The translations under genes and the position numbers were made by a program. From positions 28,291 through 92,290 of the forward strand of contig JAFATF010000226.1 in the NCBI GenBank assembly GCA_019244045.1: a stretch of DNA of 64,000 nt. Reading direction: 5' to 3'. Under the pieces are notes generated by a model that had not been told where the DNA came from, did no database searches, and saw only the letters and a list, made by a program, of their open reading frames with translations. The stretch is from Acidobacteriota bacterium (GTDB lineage: Bacteria > Acidobacteriota > Terriglobia > Terriglobales > Acidobacteriaceae). Below are positions 19,201 to 27,786 of the stretch, in pieces; within the stretch, counting starts at the first letter, position 1; each line of letters begins with the position of its first letter.

Positions 19201-20250
19201 AATATCGTTGATGACGCTGCGAAAACCAGAGGTTCGAATCACCAGCCCGCGGCTGACCAGGTCGCCCTCGAGTTTCACGCTGGCCAGCAGGGGTACGGAG
19301 GGCTGGCTTTGGTAGTCCAGGCGGCCGGTGATGTCAATGACTCCGGTCGGCAGCGTGGGATTGTTGACGAGGCGGCGGAATTCACCACTGTCGATCACCG
19401 CGCGATAGTTCGCCTGCATACGCGGCTGGCGAAAGTCGTCCACCGTGGCATTTAATTCAAAGCGGGAGGAGCCGCTTCGCAGCAGAGCGCGGCGCAGGCG
19501 AAATTGGGTGGGCGTCGTATCAAACTGGGCTTCCAGATCGTGCGGCATCGAGCGGTAATTCTCAACTTTCAAATGTCCGTCACGATAACTGACACCCCCC
19601 CAATAGCGCTCTTCGGTTGGTTCGTACCGCGCTTGCAATGTGAGCTCGTGCAGGTCGGCATCCAGAAGACTTTTGCGGTTGTTGTAATACAGCTCCCCCT
19701 GATCGAGCAGGGCATGGCGGACGCCGAGCTTGAACCAGTCGGTGTGGCTTTGACCGCTGGTGCTTTTCGGCCGCGGCAGGTTATCGGTGCCGCGGCCATC
19801 CTCAAAGACGCGCACCACCGGGTGATCGACGGTAATCGACTTAACATACCATTCGCGGCGCCATAAGGAACTAATAGCCAAGCCTGCGCCAAGGTGGTCA
19901 ACCGTAACCAGCGGCGGATTGGGATAAGGCTGGGCGCCGCTTACCCTTACCGAGTAGAGGTCAAGGGTGAGATGGCGGAGACTCAAGGCAAAGTCACGGA
20001 CCGCGACCTTGGTGCCCAGTGAGCTGCTGAGTTTTTGTTCCGCCACACGCAAGGCATATTGCCGAAAGGACTTGATGTGGGGAAGAATCAGGAGGGCAGC
20101 AATGATGACTAGGAGCAGGATTAGCAATCCCAGGCCGATGGCCGCCGCGATCTTTTTCGAGTGAGCTTTGCGGGCTTTCTCACGTGCCGGTACAAGACGC
20201 GGCGTTCGTGGTCCTTCTTCCCGCCCCGGATATTGAGGTAAGGTACTCAA
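16219..20250 (-). CDS. tamB: TamB-like translocation and assembly module protein
   Basis: A very long (1343 aa) AsmA/TamB-type periplasmic bridge protein. An N-terminal membrane anchor lies at about residues 35-57. A long body of repeated beta-strand segments follows, expected to form a lipid-carrying groove between inner and outer membranes. The C-terminal TamB domain (DUF490) is marked by VNLSGGDLIFMGNRYLLQPG, TIDFSNPSRTQPNVNLAA and a final IQKSW end with a closing aromatic. In known systems it works with a BamA-family barrel. Here that partner is the upstream gene, which overlaps tamB by four bases (ATGA). The pair likely serves outer-membrane protein insertion or phospholipid transport. 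Confidence 0.92.
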   Translation of the reverse strand: MSTLPQYPGREEGPRTPRLVPAREKARKAHSKKIAAAIGLGLLILLLVIIAALLILPHIKSFRQYALRVAEQKLSSSLGTKVAVRDFALSLRHLTLDLYSVRVSGAQPYPNPPLVTVDHLGAGLAISSLWRREWYVKSITVDHPVVRVFEDGRGTDNLPRPKSTSGQSHTDWFKLGVRHALLDQGELYYNNRKSLLDADLHELTLQARYEPTEERYWGGVSYRDGHLKVENYRSMPHDLEAQFDTTPTQFRLRRALLRSGSSRFELNATVDDFRQPRMQANYRAVIDSGEFRRLVNNPTLPTGVIDITGRLDYQSQPSVPLLASVKLEGDLVSRGLVIRTSGFRSVINDIGARYSVANGNAAVSDVHARLLGGNLTANFLMRDLQGNSRSRLRAAVEGVSLAQLRPLMNSSAFEQVSLAGTVKADADASWGKSLANLVAKTNATIQAQVAPRANGNAPPVPLNGAIHAGYIAARKEVSLDHSYLRLPNTALDLNGALSNRSSLEIRLEARDLHELETLADNFTNRGQPPSQLGLSGIASFTGLATGSTSAPRISGQVRVSNLHLRGTAWRLVRTNLQISPSQASFENGELQPADQGRITFNLSTALRHWSFQNTSPIEVGLNATQVNVADLTRLAGSQAPIAGILSARVSLRGSELKPVGQGDLSLSRARISSEPVQAVNLKFQGTGNELHANLKIQIPAGAAQGAFTYFPKEEKYQAELQALGIRLDQFQTVKSRNLAIAGILNITARGEGSLRNPELAANIDSPALEIRKQKLGDLRLRSSLSNHVANLQLDTRAVNTMISARAQVNTTGEYQTSAKIDTQTIPLQPLVSLYDPSQAANLTGRTELHATLAGPLKNKSALDAHAIIPILEVNYANKLQLAAASPIHIDFTNGVLALERTHIQGTGTDVELQASVPTSNTQPLSLLALGTLNLDVAQLVDPDLSTSGQLRFDINSYGARTNPDVQGQIRIVNANFASGSVPIGLEQGNGVLTLTKDRLNITEFTGMMGGGKVKASGGVIYKPGLRFDLAFAGAGVRLLYPEGVREGLDANLTFTGTTEAATLGGRVKIEQLSFTPDFDLTDFMSQFGGESTPPPTPGFSQNVQLNLTVESTSGINLVSRELSVQGNANLNVRGTADEPVILGRVNLSGGDLIFMGNRYLLQPGTIDFSNPSRTQPNVNLAANTTIQQYNIYLQFYGPADHLRTNYTSVPSLPPSDIINLLAFGKTSEASAANPTPGNLGAESLLASQVSSQVTSRVEKIAGISRLSVDPVLAGNGTQQNPGARITVQQRVAGNIFVTFATDVTQTQNQVIELQYNISPRVMFSGTRDQNGGFGFDTRIQKSW

Positions 20251-23200
20251 AACGCCTGCCCCAAAGTGACGAAAAATTGTGTGGATTTGATTCCAGGAAG
20301 GGCGTTCAGGTTGTGGCCAAGGTCAATGCGCACCGGTCCGACCGGAGTATTGTAGCGCAATCCTCCGCCCACACTACTGGTGTAGTTCTTGCCGAAATCG
20401 CGAAAGCCTACGTGGGGGAAGACGTTCCCCCCGTCATAGAACACCGCGAAACCTAAGTTCCTGTCCACGATGGGCAGCGAAACCGGAACCGGGATACGGA
20501 ACTCGGAATTAAGAATTACCAATTGCGGACCGCCCACGGGAACCGTGATTGGAGCACAGGTCGTCCTGTCCGCCGGGTTTCCGCAGGCCGTAATCGTGTG
20601 TTGCGGCCCGGCGCCGTTAAGGGGAAAGCCGCGCAGGGTACTACCACCGCCGGAGAAAAACTTTTCGCTAATGGGAACGTGGCTTTGACCAAAGGGCTGC
20701 TCGATACCGATTCTCAGGCTGTTGGCCCAGACGATGTTGGCAGGAATTTTTTTGTAATAAGCCGTTTGCCCCAGCAATCTTGCGAAACTCACGTTGGATC
20801 CCAGCACACTCGGGTTCAAATCTACTTCATAGCTCTCATAGATTCCTTTATGCGCGTCGGTGGGGCTGTCGCGCGTGTCCCGAATGTAGGTAGGAGATAC
20901 GGTGGAGAGGCGCACGTGCCGATCCTGGTTAGGCACGAGTTGAGGAATGAGAAGGTTGGTGAGGCCAGTCTCGGTGAAGTTATAACGAATAAATAAGTTG
21001 CTCGACTTGTCACGATTCAGCGGACGCTCGAGCTGATAGCCGAATTGTCCCTGACGGAAGGTGAAGATCGGGTTCTCGCTGCTGTGTTGGCCGGTGAGTG
21101 AAAAAGTCGACGCCCACTTCGTCCAGCGGAACATCGGGTCGGTATAGATGATGGAACCGTTCTGCTGCAACCGTGCGCCGAGGGCAGTAAATGTCAGCGA
21201 CTCGGCCTTGCCAAACAGATTATTGCGCGTGTATTCAATAGTCCCGCGCGGACCCCAGAATGTCTTTTGGCTGGTACGGAAATTTTTGGGCAGGGCCGCG
21301 GGAGGGATTCCGGGAACCGTCACCGTGCCGCTCGGCACGCTGCCGCCCCGGTTGATGACATCGAAACCGAAGCCATAGGTCAGGGTGTTCGGCTTGGCCT
21401 CGTGCACTTTGATGATGACGTCTTCCTGATGTTGGGTGGTAACCTCGCGACGGGGATCGACTTCGGCCCAATCGAACACTCCCACTTTGTACAGATTCGT
21501 TTCCGAGGCGAGCAGGTCATCCTCCTTAAGTGGCTTTCCCGAAGTGATTTGCGAGGTTTCACGGTTGATCAGTTTCTGCTGGGTCTGGTTTCGCCCCAGG
21601 GTGACCACGGTTGCGGTACGGACTTGCGGCCCTTCATAGATTTGGTAGACCACCTGCAAGCGGTGAGGTTGGCCGGGAACCTGCTTGGCCGTCTCCCGAA
21701 AGGTAGCCGTGAGATAGCCGTCGGCGAGATAAGTGGCCATGATCTGGTTACGATCAAGCTGCACGTTGCGCGCGGAATAGGGCTCTCCGGCCCCGAGCTT
21801 CAGCCCCTTGGGCGCTAGCTGAGCAACGGGAACGCTCTGATTGCCGCGGACGTCGAGCGCGTCCACGATATCCTGCGGGCCTTCCTGCAGATGGAAGGTG
21901 ACGAGCACGTTGCCTTGGTTGCTGGTGACCTGAGGCGTCACCTTGACCGAACTGAACCCGTCGGCCTTGTAGAGATTCTCGATGTTGCGCACGCTGCTTC
22001 GTACCAGCTTCTGGCTGTACTTGCCATGCGACCAGAAGTGGGCCTTCTCGACTTTTACCTGCGCCAGCAGGGCTTTCTCGGAAAAGTGCTGATTGCCGGC
22101 TAGCGCAACTCCTTTGACTTTGTGGCGAGATCCTTTAACGATCTGGTAAAGGATGGTCTCACTCTGATCCCCCTGATCGACCTTCGTATCTACCTTCACC
22201 TCAAAGTAACCCTTGGATTGGAAGTAGGAGACCAGGTTTTGACGGCCCTCCTGGATCAGCTCCGCATCAACTCCCGCCTGCTGGTAAATGGGAAGAAGCT
22301 TGCGGCGGTTCCAGCTCCACAAATGGCCACCGGTAACCCTGACGTGAACGATCGGACCGGTCTTCACCTCGTAAATGACGTTGGCGCGATTGCTCGCCGC
22401 CGAATATTCCGCTCCAGCCAGCTTCACTTGCGCACCGAGATAACCCTGCTTGCCCAATGCATTGGCCATATACTGCGTGGCCCGTCGAACCGTGGCCATG
22501 TTGTAGGTTTTCCCGGGGCGAATCGCCGACCGGCGCAAACGTGCGAGTAAAGAATGCAATGTTCCCCGCAGATGAGTTGTCTCCCGGTCGCTTACCCCGC
22601 GGATAACTACTTCTCCGAATTTCGCGCGCCGATTCAACTTGCTATGAAAAATAACGTTGACTAATCCCCAGGGCGGACTTGTCCTCAGCTCCGGCTGCAC
22701 CTGGGCTTCAAAGTACCCGCTTTGCCGAAAAAAAGTCTCGAGAGCGTCGGTCGCATTCTGAACGTCGATGGGCGAATAGGCGCCTTTTGGCGGATAGCTT
22801 GCAATCTGAAGCACACGTGAGTAGGCAAAGTGCCCCGTGGCTCCTGGAAACGTATAGATGCCGAAGTAGGTTGCGGGCTGCAGGACGAGCAGAACACGAA
22901 CGCCCTCCGGCTCGGGACGGACTTCGAGTTGCACGTCGTGGAAACGACGGGTCTGCTTCAGCGCCGCAATCGATTGATCAACCTTCTCCTGGGCAAACGG
23001 CTGCTTCGCCTGTTGCGCGAGCAAGGGCAGAAGCTGCCTGGTATCGAGGTTGGGTTGGCCGGCCAATTCTACGGCGGTGACATTTTGCCCCTCGTACGAA
23101 GGCAGGATTTCCTTCACCTGAGGGGCAGTTTTAGGGTTCTGCGCCGGCTGTTGAGTGGGTGTGCCCTTCGGCTGCGGCGGCTGCGACTGTGTAGGCTCTG

Positions 23201-23294
23201 TAGCCTGCGCGGGATTGTCCTGCCCGGCCACTCTACAGGCACCCACCATTATTATTACCAGGACTAAAGCACCGGTAAAACGTACCGTCACCAT
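20247..23294 (-). CDS. BamA/TamA-family POTRA outer-membrane protein
   Basis: An Omp85-family assembly factor. The N-terminus is an export signal (hydrophobic stretch ending near MVGAC, possibly a lipobox, or cleaved at VAG) and then a Pro/Gln-rich linker to about residue 60. Around 550 residues of POTRA-like repeats follow, more than the three of TamA and at least as many as the five of BamA. The last 350-400 residues form the barrel, with the family motifs SFARLLGQTAYYKK, FFSGGGSTLRGFPLNGAGP and GGGLRYNTPVGPVRIDLGHNL and a terminal aromatic (FVTLGQAF). The overlap with tamB suggests a TamA-like role. BamA itself cannot be excluded; no bamD or skp gene is nearby. Confidence 0.9.
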   Translation of the reverse strand: MVTVRFTGALVLVIIMVGACRVAGQDNPAQATEPTQSQPPQPKGTPTQQPAQNPKTAPQVKEILPSYEGQNVTAVELAGQPNLDTRQLLPLLAQQAKQPFAQEKVDQSIAALKQTRRFHDVQLEVRPEPEGVRVLLVLQPATYFGIYTFPGATGHFAYSRVLQIASYPPKGAYSPIDVQNATDALETFFRQSGYFEAQVQPELRTSPPWGLVNVIFHSKLNRRAKFGEVVIRGVSDRETTHLRGTLHSLLARLRRSAIRPGKTYNMATVRRATQYMANALGKQGYLGAQVKLAGAEYSAASNRANVIYEVKTGPIVHVRVTGGHLWSWNRRKLLPIYQQAGVDAELIQEGRQNLVSYFQSKGYFEVKVDTKVDQGDQSETILYQIVKGSRHKVKGVALAGNQHFSEKALLAQVKVEKAHFWSHGKYSQKLVRSSVRNIENLYKADGFSSVKVTPQVTSNQGNVLVTFHLQEGPQDIVDALDVRGNQSVPVAQLAPKGLKLGAGEPYSARNVQLDRNQIMATYLADGYLTATFRETAKQVPGQPHRLQVVYQIYEGPQVRTATVVTLGRNQTQQKLINRETSQITSGKPLKEDDLLASETNLYKVGVFDWAEVDPRREVTTQHQEDVIIKVHEAKPNTLTYGFGFDVINRGGSVPSGTVTVPGIPPAALPKNFRTSQKTFWGPRGTIEYTRNNLFGKAESLTFTALGARLQQNGSIIYTDPMFRWTKWASTFSLTGQHSSENPIFTFRQGQFGYQLERPLNRDKSSNLFIRYNFTETGLTNLLIPQLVPNQDRHVRLSTVSPTYIRDTRDSPTDAHKGIYESYEVDLNPSVLGSNVSFARLLGQTAYYKKIPANIVWANSLRIGIEQPFGQSHVPISEKFFSGGGSTLRGFPLNGAGPQHTITACGNPADRTTCAPITVPVGGPQLVILNSEFRIPVPVSLPIVDRNLGFAVFYDGGNVFPHVGFRDFGKNYTSSVGGGLRYNTPVGPVRIDLGHNLNALPGIKSTQFFVTLGQAF

Positions 23295-23633
23295 GAGGCC
23301 TCGACCACGATCGCTCGATAGCTACGAAATTCCCTGCTGCAGTCCCGCTCGGGCCCGGTCGCCATGGTGAGCTTCATCAGAAGACCCGGACCGGGATGTC
23401 GGCAATAACCATGTGAGATGAACACGCGAGCTAAAGATTTGCCCCGCTCGGGTCGGAGCGGGATTGAAGATCGAGTCCCCAAACAAAAGCTGCGCAGTCA
23501 CGCTCATATGGGACTAAAGCAGCGATGGGCTATTAGTCTTGTCTATATGACACGTTTACCCGCCCGCCGCAGCAACTAGGGCAAGCGGTCATGATTGCGC
23601 CATGGTCGCCGCCCGCTTATTTAGAATAGCGGC
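23295..23633. other. Divergent control region between the BamA-like gene and the gas vesicle cluster
   Basis: This 339-base interval must carry the minus-strand promoter of the BamA-like gene and the plus-strand promoter of the gas vesicle cluster. Short ORFs here lack motifs. A TAGAAT box at 23622-23627 lies only six bases before the GTG at 23634, which would make the first cluster transcript nearly leaderless. No matching -35 box is evident. Confidence 0.4.
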
Positions 23634-25553
23634 GTGGGGAAAGTCCATTTCTTCATTGGCAAAGGCGGGGTGGGCAAGACCACCGTCTCGGCCGCGTTCG
23701 CCGTGCGAGCTGCACGAGGTCAACCTCGCGGCCGTGTGCTGCTCCTCTCCAGCGATCCCGCGCACTCCTTGGCCGACGTGTTGCAGCTTCCTCTGCGAGA
23801 TCGCCCGCGGCGCGTTCCGCTCGGGGCCCGCGGCCGCCTCGATGTCTGGCAGATCAACAGTGAAAAGCTTTTTGCCGACTTTCTTGCTCAACACAAGAGC
23901 GCAATTCTAGACTTGATCGATCAAGGCACCGTCTTCTCACGCGAGGATATCGAACCGCTCCTCAACACCAGCCTGCCCGGCATGGCGGAAATGTCGGCGC
24001 TTCTGGCTATTCGCGACGCCCTGGCTGCGGGGAAATATTCCCAGGTCGTAGTGGATACGGCACCCATCGGGCACACTCTCCGTCTGTTCTCGCTGGCCAA
24101 CGAATTCCTTCGTTTTCTTGATTTCTTGGAGCTAGCGGCCAGTCGCGATCAAATTCTCGCCCAGCACTTCGGTGGGAGATCTCATCCCCCCGACAACGCG
24201 CACCTGGGCCAGCTCCGACAGATGGTCGACGAAATTCGTGAGGCGATCGGTCAAGACCGAGAACTGGTGCTGGTTACCACTGCCGAGCAGTTCTCGCTGA
24301 ATGAATCCTTGCGCGCCAGCTCTCTGCTGCGCCGGCAGTCGCCTCCGCTGGAAGTTACAAAAATCGTTCTCAACCGGGTTGTTCCTGTGAACGGCTGCAT
24401 CGACTGCCGACGTTCGGCAGGAGCCGTCGTGAAGGCATACAAGTTTCTGACGCGACATTTCCCCCGCGTACCCGTCCAGACAGGTCAAGATCCGGGAGGT
24501 CCGATTCTCGGAGTAAGGGCGCTAGCCGCCTTTGGCGCGCACGTATTTGCTGGCCGTGCGCTCAAATACGATTTGCCTGCTCCCCGAACGCGCGCGGCTT
24601 GCCTGGTGAAAACCAGCTGGCCGGTTCTCGATAGGCAGCTCTGTCTGGTGCTCGGAAAGGGCGGGGTAGGCAAGACGACAACTTCGGCGGGCTTGGCCTT
24701 TCACGCCCGGCAAAAGTCCAAGGCAGGGGTGGAAATCTGCTCGGTCGATCCTGCGCCTTCGCTCGACGACGTCTTTGACGCCACGATTGGCGCGCAGGCG
24801 CAGCCGGTCTTCGGTGATCAGAAATTCCGCGCCTCAGAGCTGGATGCCGTCAGATTGTTTCGCGACTGGATTCATGGCCTACAATCTAAGATTGAAGAAG
24901 CCACCACTTCGAGCGTCTCCCGCATTCACCTGGACTTGTACTTTGAACGGCGATTGCTCTCCGCGCTGTTCGCCATTACCCCTCCCGGTGTGGATGAGGT
25001 ATTGGCGGTCTTCCGCATCTTCGATTTGGTAAAAACTCGTACCACACGAATCGTCATTGACATGGCACCCACGGGGCACGCCCTCGAATTATTGTCGATG
25101 CCGGAGCGAATTCTCCACTGGAGCCGGCTTTTGTTGAAAACTCTGGCTCGGCACCGTACACTTGCCTTTGCCCGTGATGCGGCGGCGAAGATTGCCGAGA
25201 TGAGCGTCCGCGCCCGCGAGTTGACGGCCCTCCTCAGGGATCCGGAACGTGCCGAGATCGACGTCGTAATGTTGCCGGAGCCGTTGCCGGACCGGGAGAC
25301 CGAACGGCTCATCGCCCAAATTCAGGCGCAAAGGTTGCCGCTGAGGCGCATCCTGGTGAATCGCGTGCTCGTCAAAAGTACGACAAAATGCCCGCGCTGC
25401 ACCCGGCGTCGGCAGTGGCAGCAGGCGACGGTCGCATCAATTGATGGACGGCATGGTGGAGTGGAGCTTTTGCTGGTTCAAAATTTTCCCCGTGAGATCA
25501 TCGGGAAAAGTGCATTGCAGTCGTTCACCAAGGAGTTATGGCGGATCAAGTAA
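23634..25553 (+). CDS. Tandem Get3/ArsA-type ATPase at the head of the gas vesicle cluster
   Basis: A double-length (639 aa) ArsA/Get3-family P-loop ATPase. Half 1 has GKGGVGKTT at residues 9-17 and the switch DTAPIGHTLRLF; half 2 has GKGGVGKTT at 341-349 and DMAPTGHALELL. Each half carries a Get3-like CxxC: CIDC at 255-258 and CPRC at 586-589, the latter in a TKCPRCTRRRQWQ context close to the zinc-binding dimer motif of Get3. It is therefore probably an intramolecular pseudodimer that binds client helices or membrane-active proteins. No arsenic genes are near, and it overlaps gvpF by 16 bases, so a role in gas vesicle assembly or targeting is inferred. The start is GTG 23634, chosen because the P-loop then begins at residue 9. 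Confidence 0.88.
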   Translation: MGKVHFFIGKGGVGKTTVSAAFAVRAARGQPRGRVLLLSSDPAHSLADVLQLPLRDRPRRVPLGARGRLDVWQINSEKLFADFLAQHKSAILDLIDQGTVFSREDIEPLLNTSLPGMAEMSALLAIRDALAAGKYSQVVVDTAPIGHTLRLFSLANEFLRFLDFLELAASRDQILAQHFGGRSHPPDNAHLGQLRQMVDEIREAIGQDRELVLVTTAEQFSLNESLRASSLLRRQSPPLEVTKIVLNRVVPVNGCIDCRRSAGAVVKAYKFLTRHFPRVPVQTGQDPGGPILGVRALAAFGAHVFAGRALKYDLPAPRTRAACLVKTSWPVLDRQLCLVLGKGGVGKTTTSAGLAFHARQKSKAGVEICSVDPAPSLDDVFDATIGAQAQPVFGDQKFRASELDAVRLFRDWIHGLQSKIEEATTSSVSRIHLDLYFERRLLSALFAITPPGVDEVLAVFRIFDLVKTRTTRIVIDMAPTGHALELLSMPERILHWSRLLLKTLARHRTLAFARDAAAKIAEMSVRARELTALLRDPERAEIDVVMLPEPLPDRETERLIAQIQAQRLPLRRILVNRVLVKSTTKCPRCTRRRQWQQATVASIDGRHGGVELLLVQNFPREIIGKSALQSFTKELWRIK

Positions 25554-26392
25554 CTGAGGACCCGAACACCGTCCTCTATTTGTACGGAGTCACGGAAGAA
25601 GGCGCGCTCCTGGGCAAGATGGGCGGGGTAGACGGTAGCAGTGCGATCGAAACCGTCCCATGTGCCAGTCTTATCGCGTGGGTCAGCCGAGTTTCACGCA
25701 AAGAGTTTGCGGATAATCTGTCGGCCAACATGGAAAATCTCGACTGGCTAGCCGAGGCCAGCGTTCAACACCAACGGGTAGTGTCCGCCATAGCGCAACG
25801 AACCGATATGTTGCCGGCCCGTTTTGCTACCGTCTTTTTAACCGCCGCCTCACTCGCAGCTGACGTTCGCAGCAAGAAGCGCATCCTCGAGAAAGATTTG
25901 AGAAGGATCCACGGTTGTGATGAGTTCGGAGTTAAGATTTTCCGTGCAGCTCCAAAGCTGGACCTCCCGCTGGTTACGGCTGCAAGCGGCAGGGACTACT
26001 TGCAGGCCAAAGCGGCCTGGCTCGAGCGGCGGGGGATCAAGCGCAAGGTATCCGGGTCTGGGTTTCAGAAGTTCTCGAGCGAACTCCAAGCAGTTGCCGT
26101 TGCCGCCGCCCAAGCCGGCAAGATCAGCGGTGGTCAAAAGGGCTTAGAGTGGCAGATTTCGCTTCTGGTGCGTCGCACCGAGCGGAAGAACTTCGACCGG
26201 CTGCTGCGCAAATATTCCAAGCAGTGGGCGGGAGAGCATCACATCGAGTGCACTGGGCCCTGGCCCGCATATTCGTTCGTCACCCGAGCTCATCCCCGCG
26301 ATCATAGGTACCCGGCGCGCAGCTCTTCCCGTCGAGAGCCGATGGTTAAGAAGAAAGGCATTGGCGCGGGACGGAAGATAGGTGAGGCGTGA
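25538..26392 (+). CDS. gvpF: Gas vesicle protein GvpF/GvpL family, copy 1
   Basis: An accessory gas vesicle protein of the GvpF/GvpL family, which in other species contacts GvpA monomers and is present during assembly. Family features are an N-terminal LYLYGVTEEG strand, the WVSRVSRKEF region, HQRVVSAIAQRTDMLPARFATVF and a C-terminal ECTGPWPAYSFV. The final 35 residues or so are a basic extension (KKKGIGAGRK). The start is ATG 25538 behind AAGGAG, with the end of the ATPase gene overlapped by 16 bases. The cluster has three F/L paralogues, and which of them corresponds to F or L cannot be settled from sequence alone. Confidence 0.9.
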   Translation: MADQVTEDPNTVLYLYGVTEEGALLGKMGGVDGSSAIETVPCASLIAWVSRVSRKEFADNLSANMENLDWLAEASVQHQRVVSAIAQRTDMLPARFATVFLTAASLAADVRSKKRILEKDLRRIHGCDEFGVKIFRAAPKLDLPLVTAASGRDYLQAKAAWLERRGIKRKVSGSGFQKFSSELQAVAVAAAQAGKISGGQKGLEWQISLLVRRTERKNFDRLLRKYSKQWAGEHHIECTGPWPAYSFVTRAHPRDHRYPARSSSRREPMVKKKGIGAGRKIGEA

Positions 26393-26643
26393 TGGGAGAT
26401 AATCACGCAATAGATGCCCACCCCATTCAGATTGCCGGCCCGGAGGCAGAGGATGAGGCTTCGCTGCTCGAGGTTCTCGATCACGTCTTGACCCAGGGGG
26501 CAGTTATTCGCGGCAACCTAGTGATCTCGCTCGCTGGTGTCGATCTGATTTACCTCGGTCTCGACCTGATCCTGACAGCTGTCGAGACTGCGCTCAAGCA
26601 CATGTCTCTCGAATCAACTGTGGCCGGGCCCCGCCAGGGATAA
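26392..26643 (+). CDS. gvpS: GvpA-fold accessory gas vesicle protein GvpS
   Basis: A small (83 aa) member of the GvpA/GvpJ/GvpM/GvpS fold. The core SLLEVLDHVLTQGAVIRG leads into NLVISLAGVDLIYLGLDL and ILTAVETAL. The SLAGVDLIYL stretch and VETAL ending are closer to Bacillus GvpS or bacterial GvpM than to GvpA or GvpJ. The start is ATG 26392, which shares its A with the TGA stop of the previous gene; GGTGAGG precedes it. In other species these paralogues are minor wall or nucleation components. Confidence 0.85.
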   Translation: MGDNHAIDAHPIQIAGPEAEDEASLLEVLDHVLTQGAVIRGNLVISLAGVDLIYLGLDLILTAVETALKHMSLESTVAGPRQG

Positions 26644-26649
26644 GACCCC

Positions 26650-27324
26650 ATGCCACTCCTTCTTTACGCTGTGATCGAAGGTGGGGAGCCGGGGCCGGAG
26701 CTGCCAAGCGGTGTGGCAGGAGTCACGATTCAGAGCATGAAGGCGTCGGGTTTGCGATGCTTTTACGCAGCCCATCGGATTCTCTTGGGCTTTGACCCTC
26801 GAGAGACCGCACTCGAATTCCACCGGGTGGTGCAGGCGATTTTTCGAGCTGCCGACGTGATTCCATTTCGTTTTCCGACCTTGCTGGCGGACGAGACTCA
26901 ACTTCGATCGGAGCTTCAGACCCGCGCCGCGAAGTATCACGAAGACTTGGCAAGAGTTCGTGGGCGAGTGCAGATGGAGATTCGCATCGAATTTTCGAAT
27001 GGAGGACGGGATGAGGCACGGGCCAAGCTTTCCGGGGCTGAATATCTGCGTACTCGTCAGAGCCGGCAGGCGACTCTCGAATGTGTTGCCGCGATGTTGA
27101 ACAGAGCGGTTTGCGGCCTGCTCGCAGATTGGCGGCAGCATGAGTTGCGCGATCAACTGCGCTGCTTTGCCTTGGTGGGACGCACTTCGGTAACCGAGTT
27201 TGAACGCGTATTGGCATCTGCCAAGATCGCTCCCGAGCTCAGAGCCCGTATCAGCGGACCCTGGCCAGCGACGGCTTTCTTCAGCGAAGAACGAGAGAAC
27301 ACTCCCGGCGCCCCGATGTCATGA
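26650..27324 (+). CDS. gvpF: Gas vesicle protein GvpF/GvpL family, copy 2
   Basis: The shortest F/L paralogue (224 aa). It opens directly with LLLYAVIEGG, followed by a HRILLGFDPRETALEFHRVVQAIF helix, DVIPFRFPTLLAD (the family signature), a basic helix and the terminal RISGPWPATAFF. It lacks the C-terminal extension of copy 1. The gene begins six bases after gvpS, and ATG 26650 is the first in frame. It is expected to act as an assembly factor with GvpA-fold proteins. Confidence 0.88.
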   Translation: MPLLLYAVIEGGEPGPELPSGVAGVTIQSMKASGLRCFYAAHRILLGFDPRETALEFHRVVQAIFRAADVIPFRFPTLLADETQLRSELQTRAAKYHEDLARVRGRVQMEIRIEFSNGGRDEARAKLSGAEYLRTRQSRQATLECVAAMLNRAVCGLLADWRQHELRDQLRCFALVGRTSVTEFERVLASAKIAPELRARISGPWPATAFFSEERENTPGAPMS

Positions 27325-27352
27325 TTTGGGTCGGTATGGCATGCAATAAAGG

Positions 27353-27706
27353 GTGATTAGAGAGACAGCCTTGAGCGACAGCAGAGATAAGCTTGACAAA
27401 TTCCCGTTAAAAAGTGCCCTCCCCATCGCACCCGAACGGATCGATTGTACGCCGGAGAACGTGGAACAAGGCTTAGCACGGCTGGTGCTAAGCCTTATTG
27501 AACTGGTCCGGCAACTCCTCGAGCGGCAAGCCATCCGCCGCATGGAAGGGGGATCGTTGTCCGCGGAGCAGATCGAGCAAATGGGTGAAGCTCTGATGAA
27601 GCTGGAGGGCAAAATCCATGAGTTAGCTGCCAGTTTCGGCCTGAGCGCCGCCGATCTCAACCTCGATCTCGGACCTTTAGGCCGCCTTCTGGACGATCAG
27701 AGATAA
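27353..27706 (+). CDS. gvpK: Gas vesicle protein GvpK
   Basis: A 117-residue protein with the GvpK hallmark RIDCTPENVEQGLARLVLSLIELVRQLLERQAIRRMEGG, here quoted only in part: CTPENVEQGLARLVLSL, then LLERQAIRRMEGGSL, then EQIEQMGEALMKLE and FGLSAADLNLDLGPLG. GvpK is needed for gas vesicle formation in several species, although its exact role is unknown. GTG 27353 with AAAGG just upstream is chosen; TTG 27371 is the alternative. A 161-base gap to gvpJ breaks the otherwise tight packing. Confidence 0.93.
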   Translation: MIRETALSDSRDKLDKFPLKSALPIAPERIDCTPENVEQGLARLVLSLIELVRQLLERQAIRRMEGGSLSAEQIEQMGEALMKLEGKIHELAASFGLSAADLNLDLGPLGRLLDDQR

Positions 27707-27786
27707 GCAAGCAACTCCCCTCCTGACCTCTGAATCGTAGCAGCAACGATTTCTGCGAGCTTTCCCCGGCAGAATGGCCATGGTCG

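Noticed and set aside
19225..19260. A GGTTCGAATC sequence like a tRNA T-loop
   Set aside because: It is inside tamB, and no acceptor or anticodon stems can be formed around it.
23634..25553. An arsenite-pump ATPase (ArsA)
   Set aside because: No arsB, arsC, arsD or arsR gene is near, the gene overlaps gvpF, and its CxxC sites look like Get3 rather than the arsenite-binding cysteines of ArsA.
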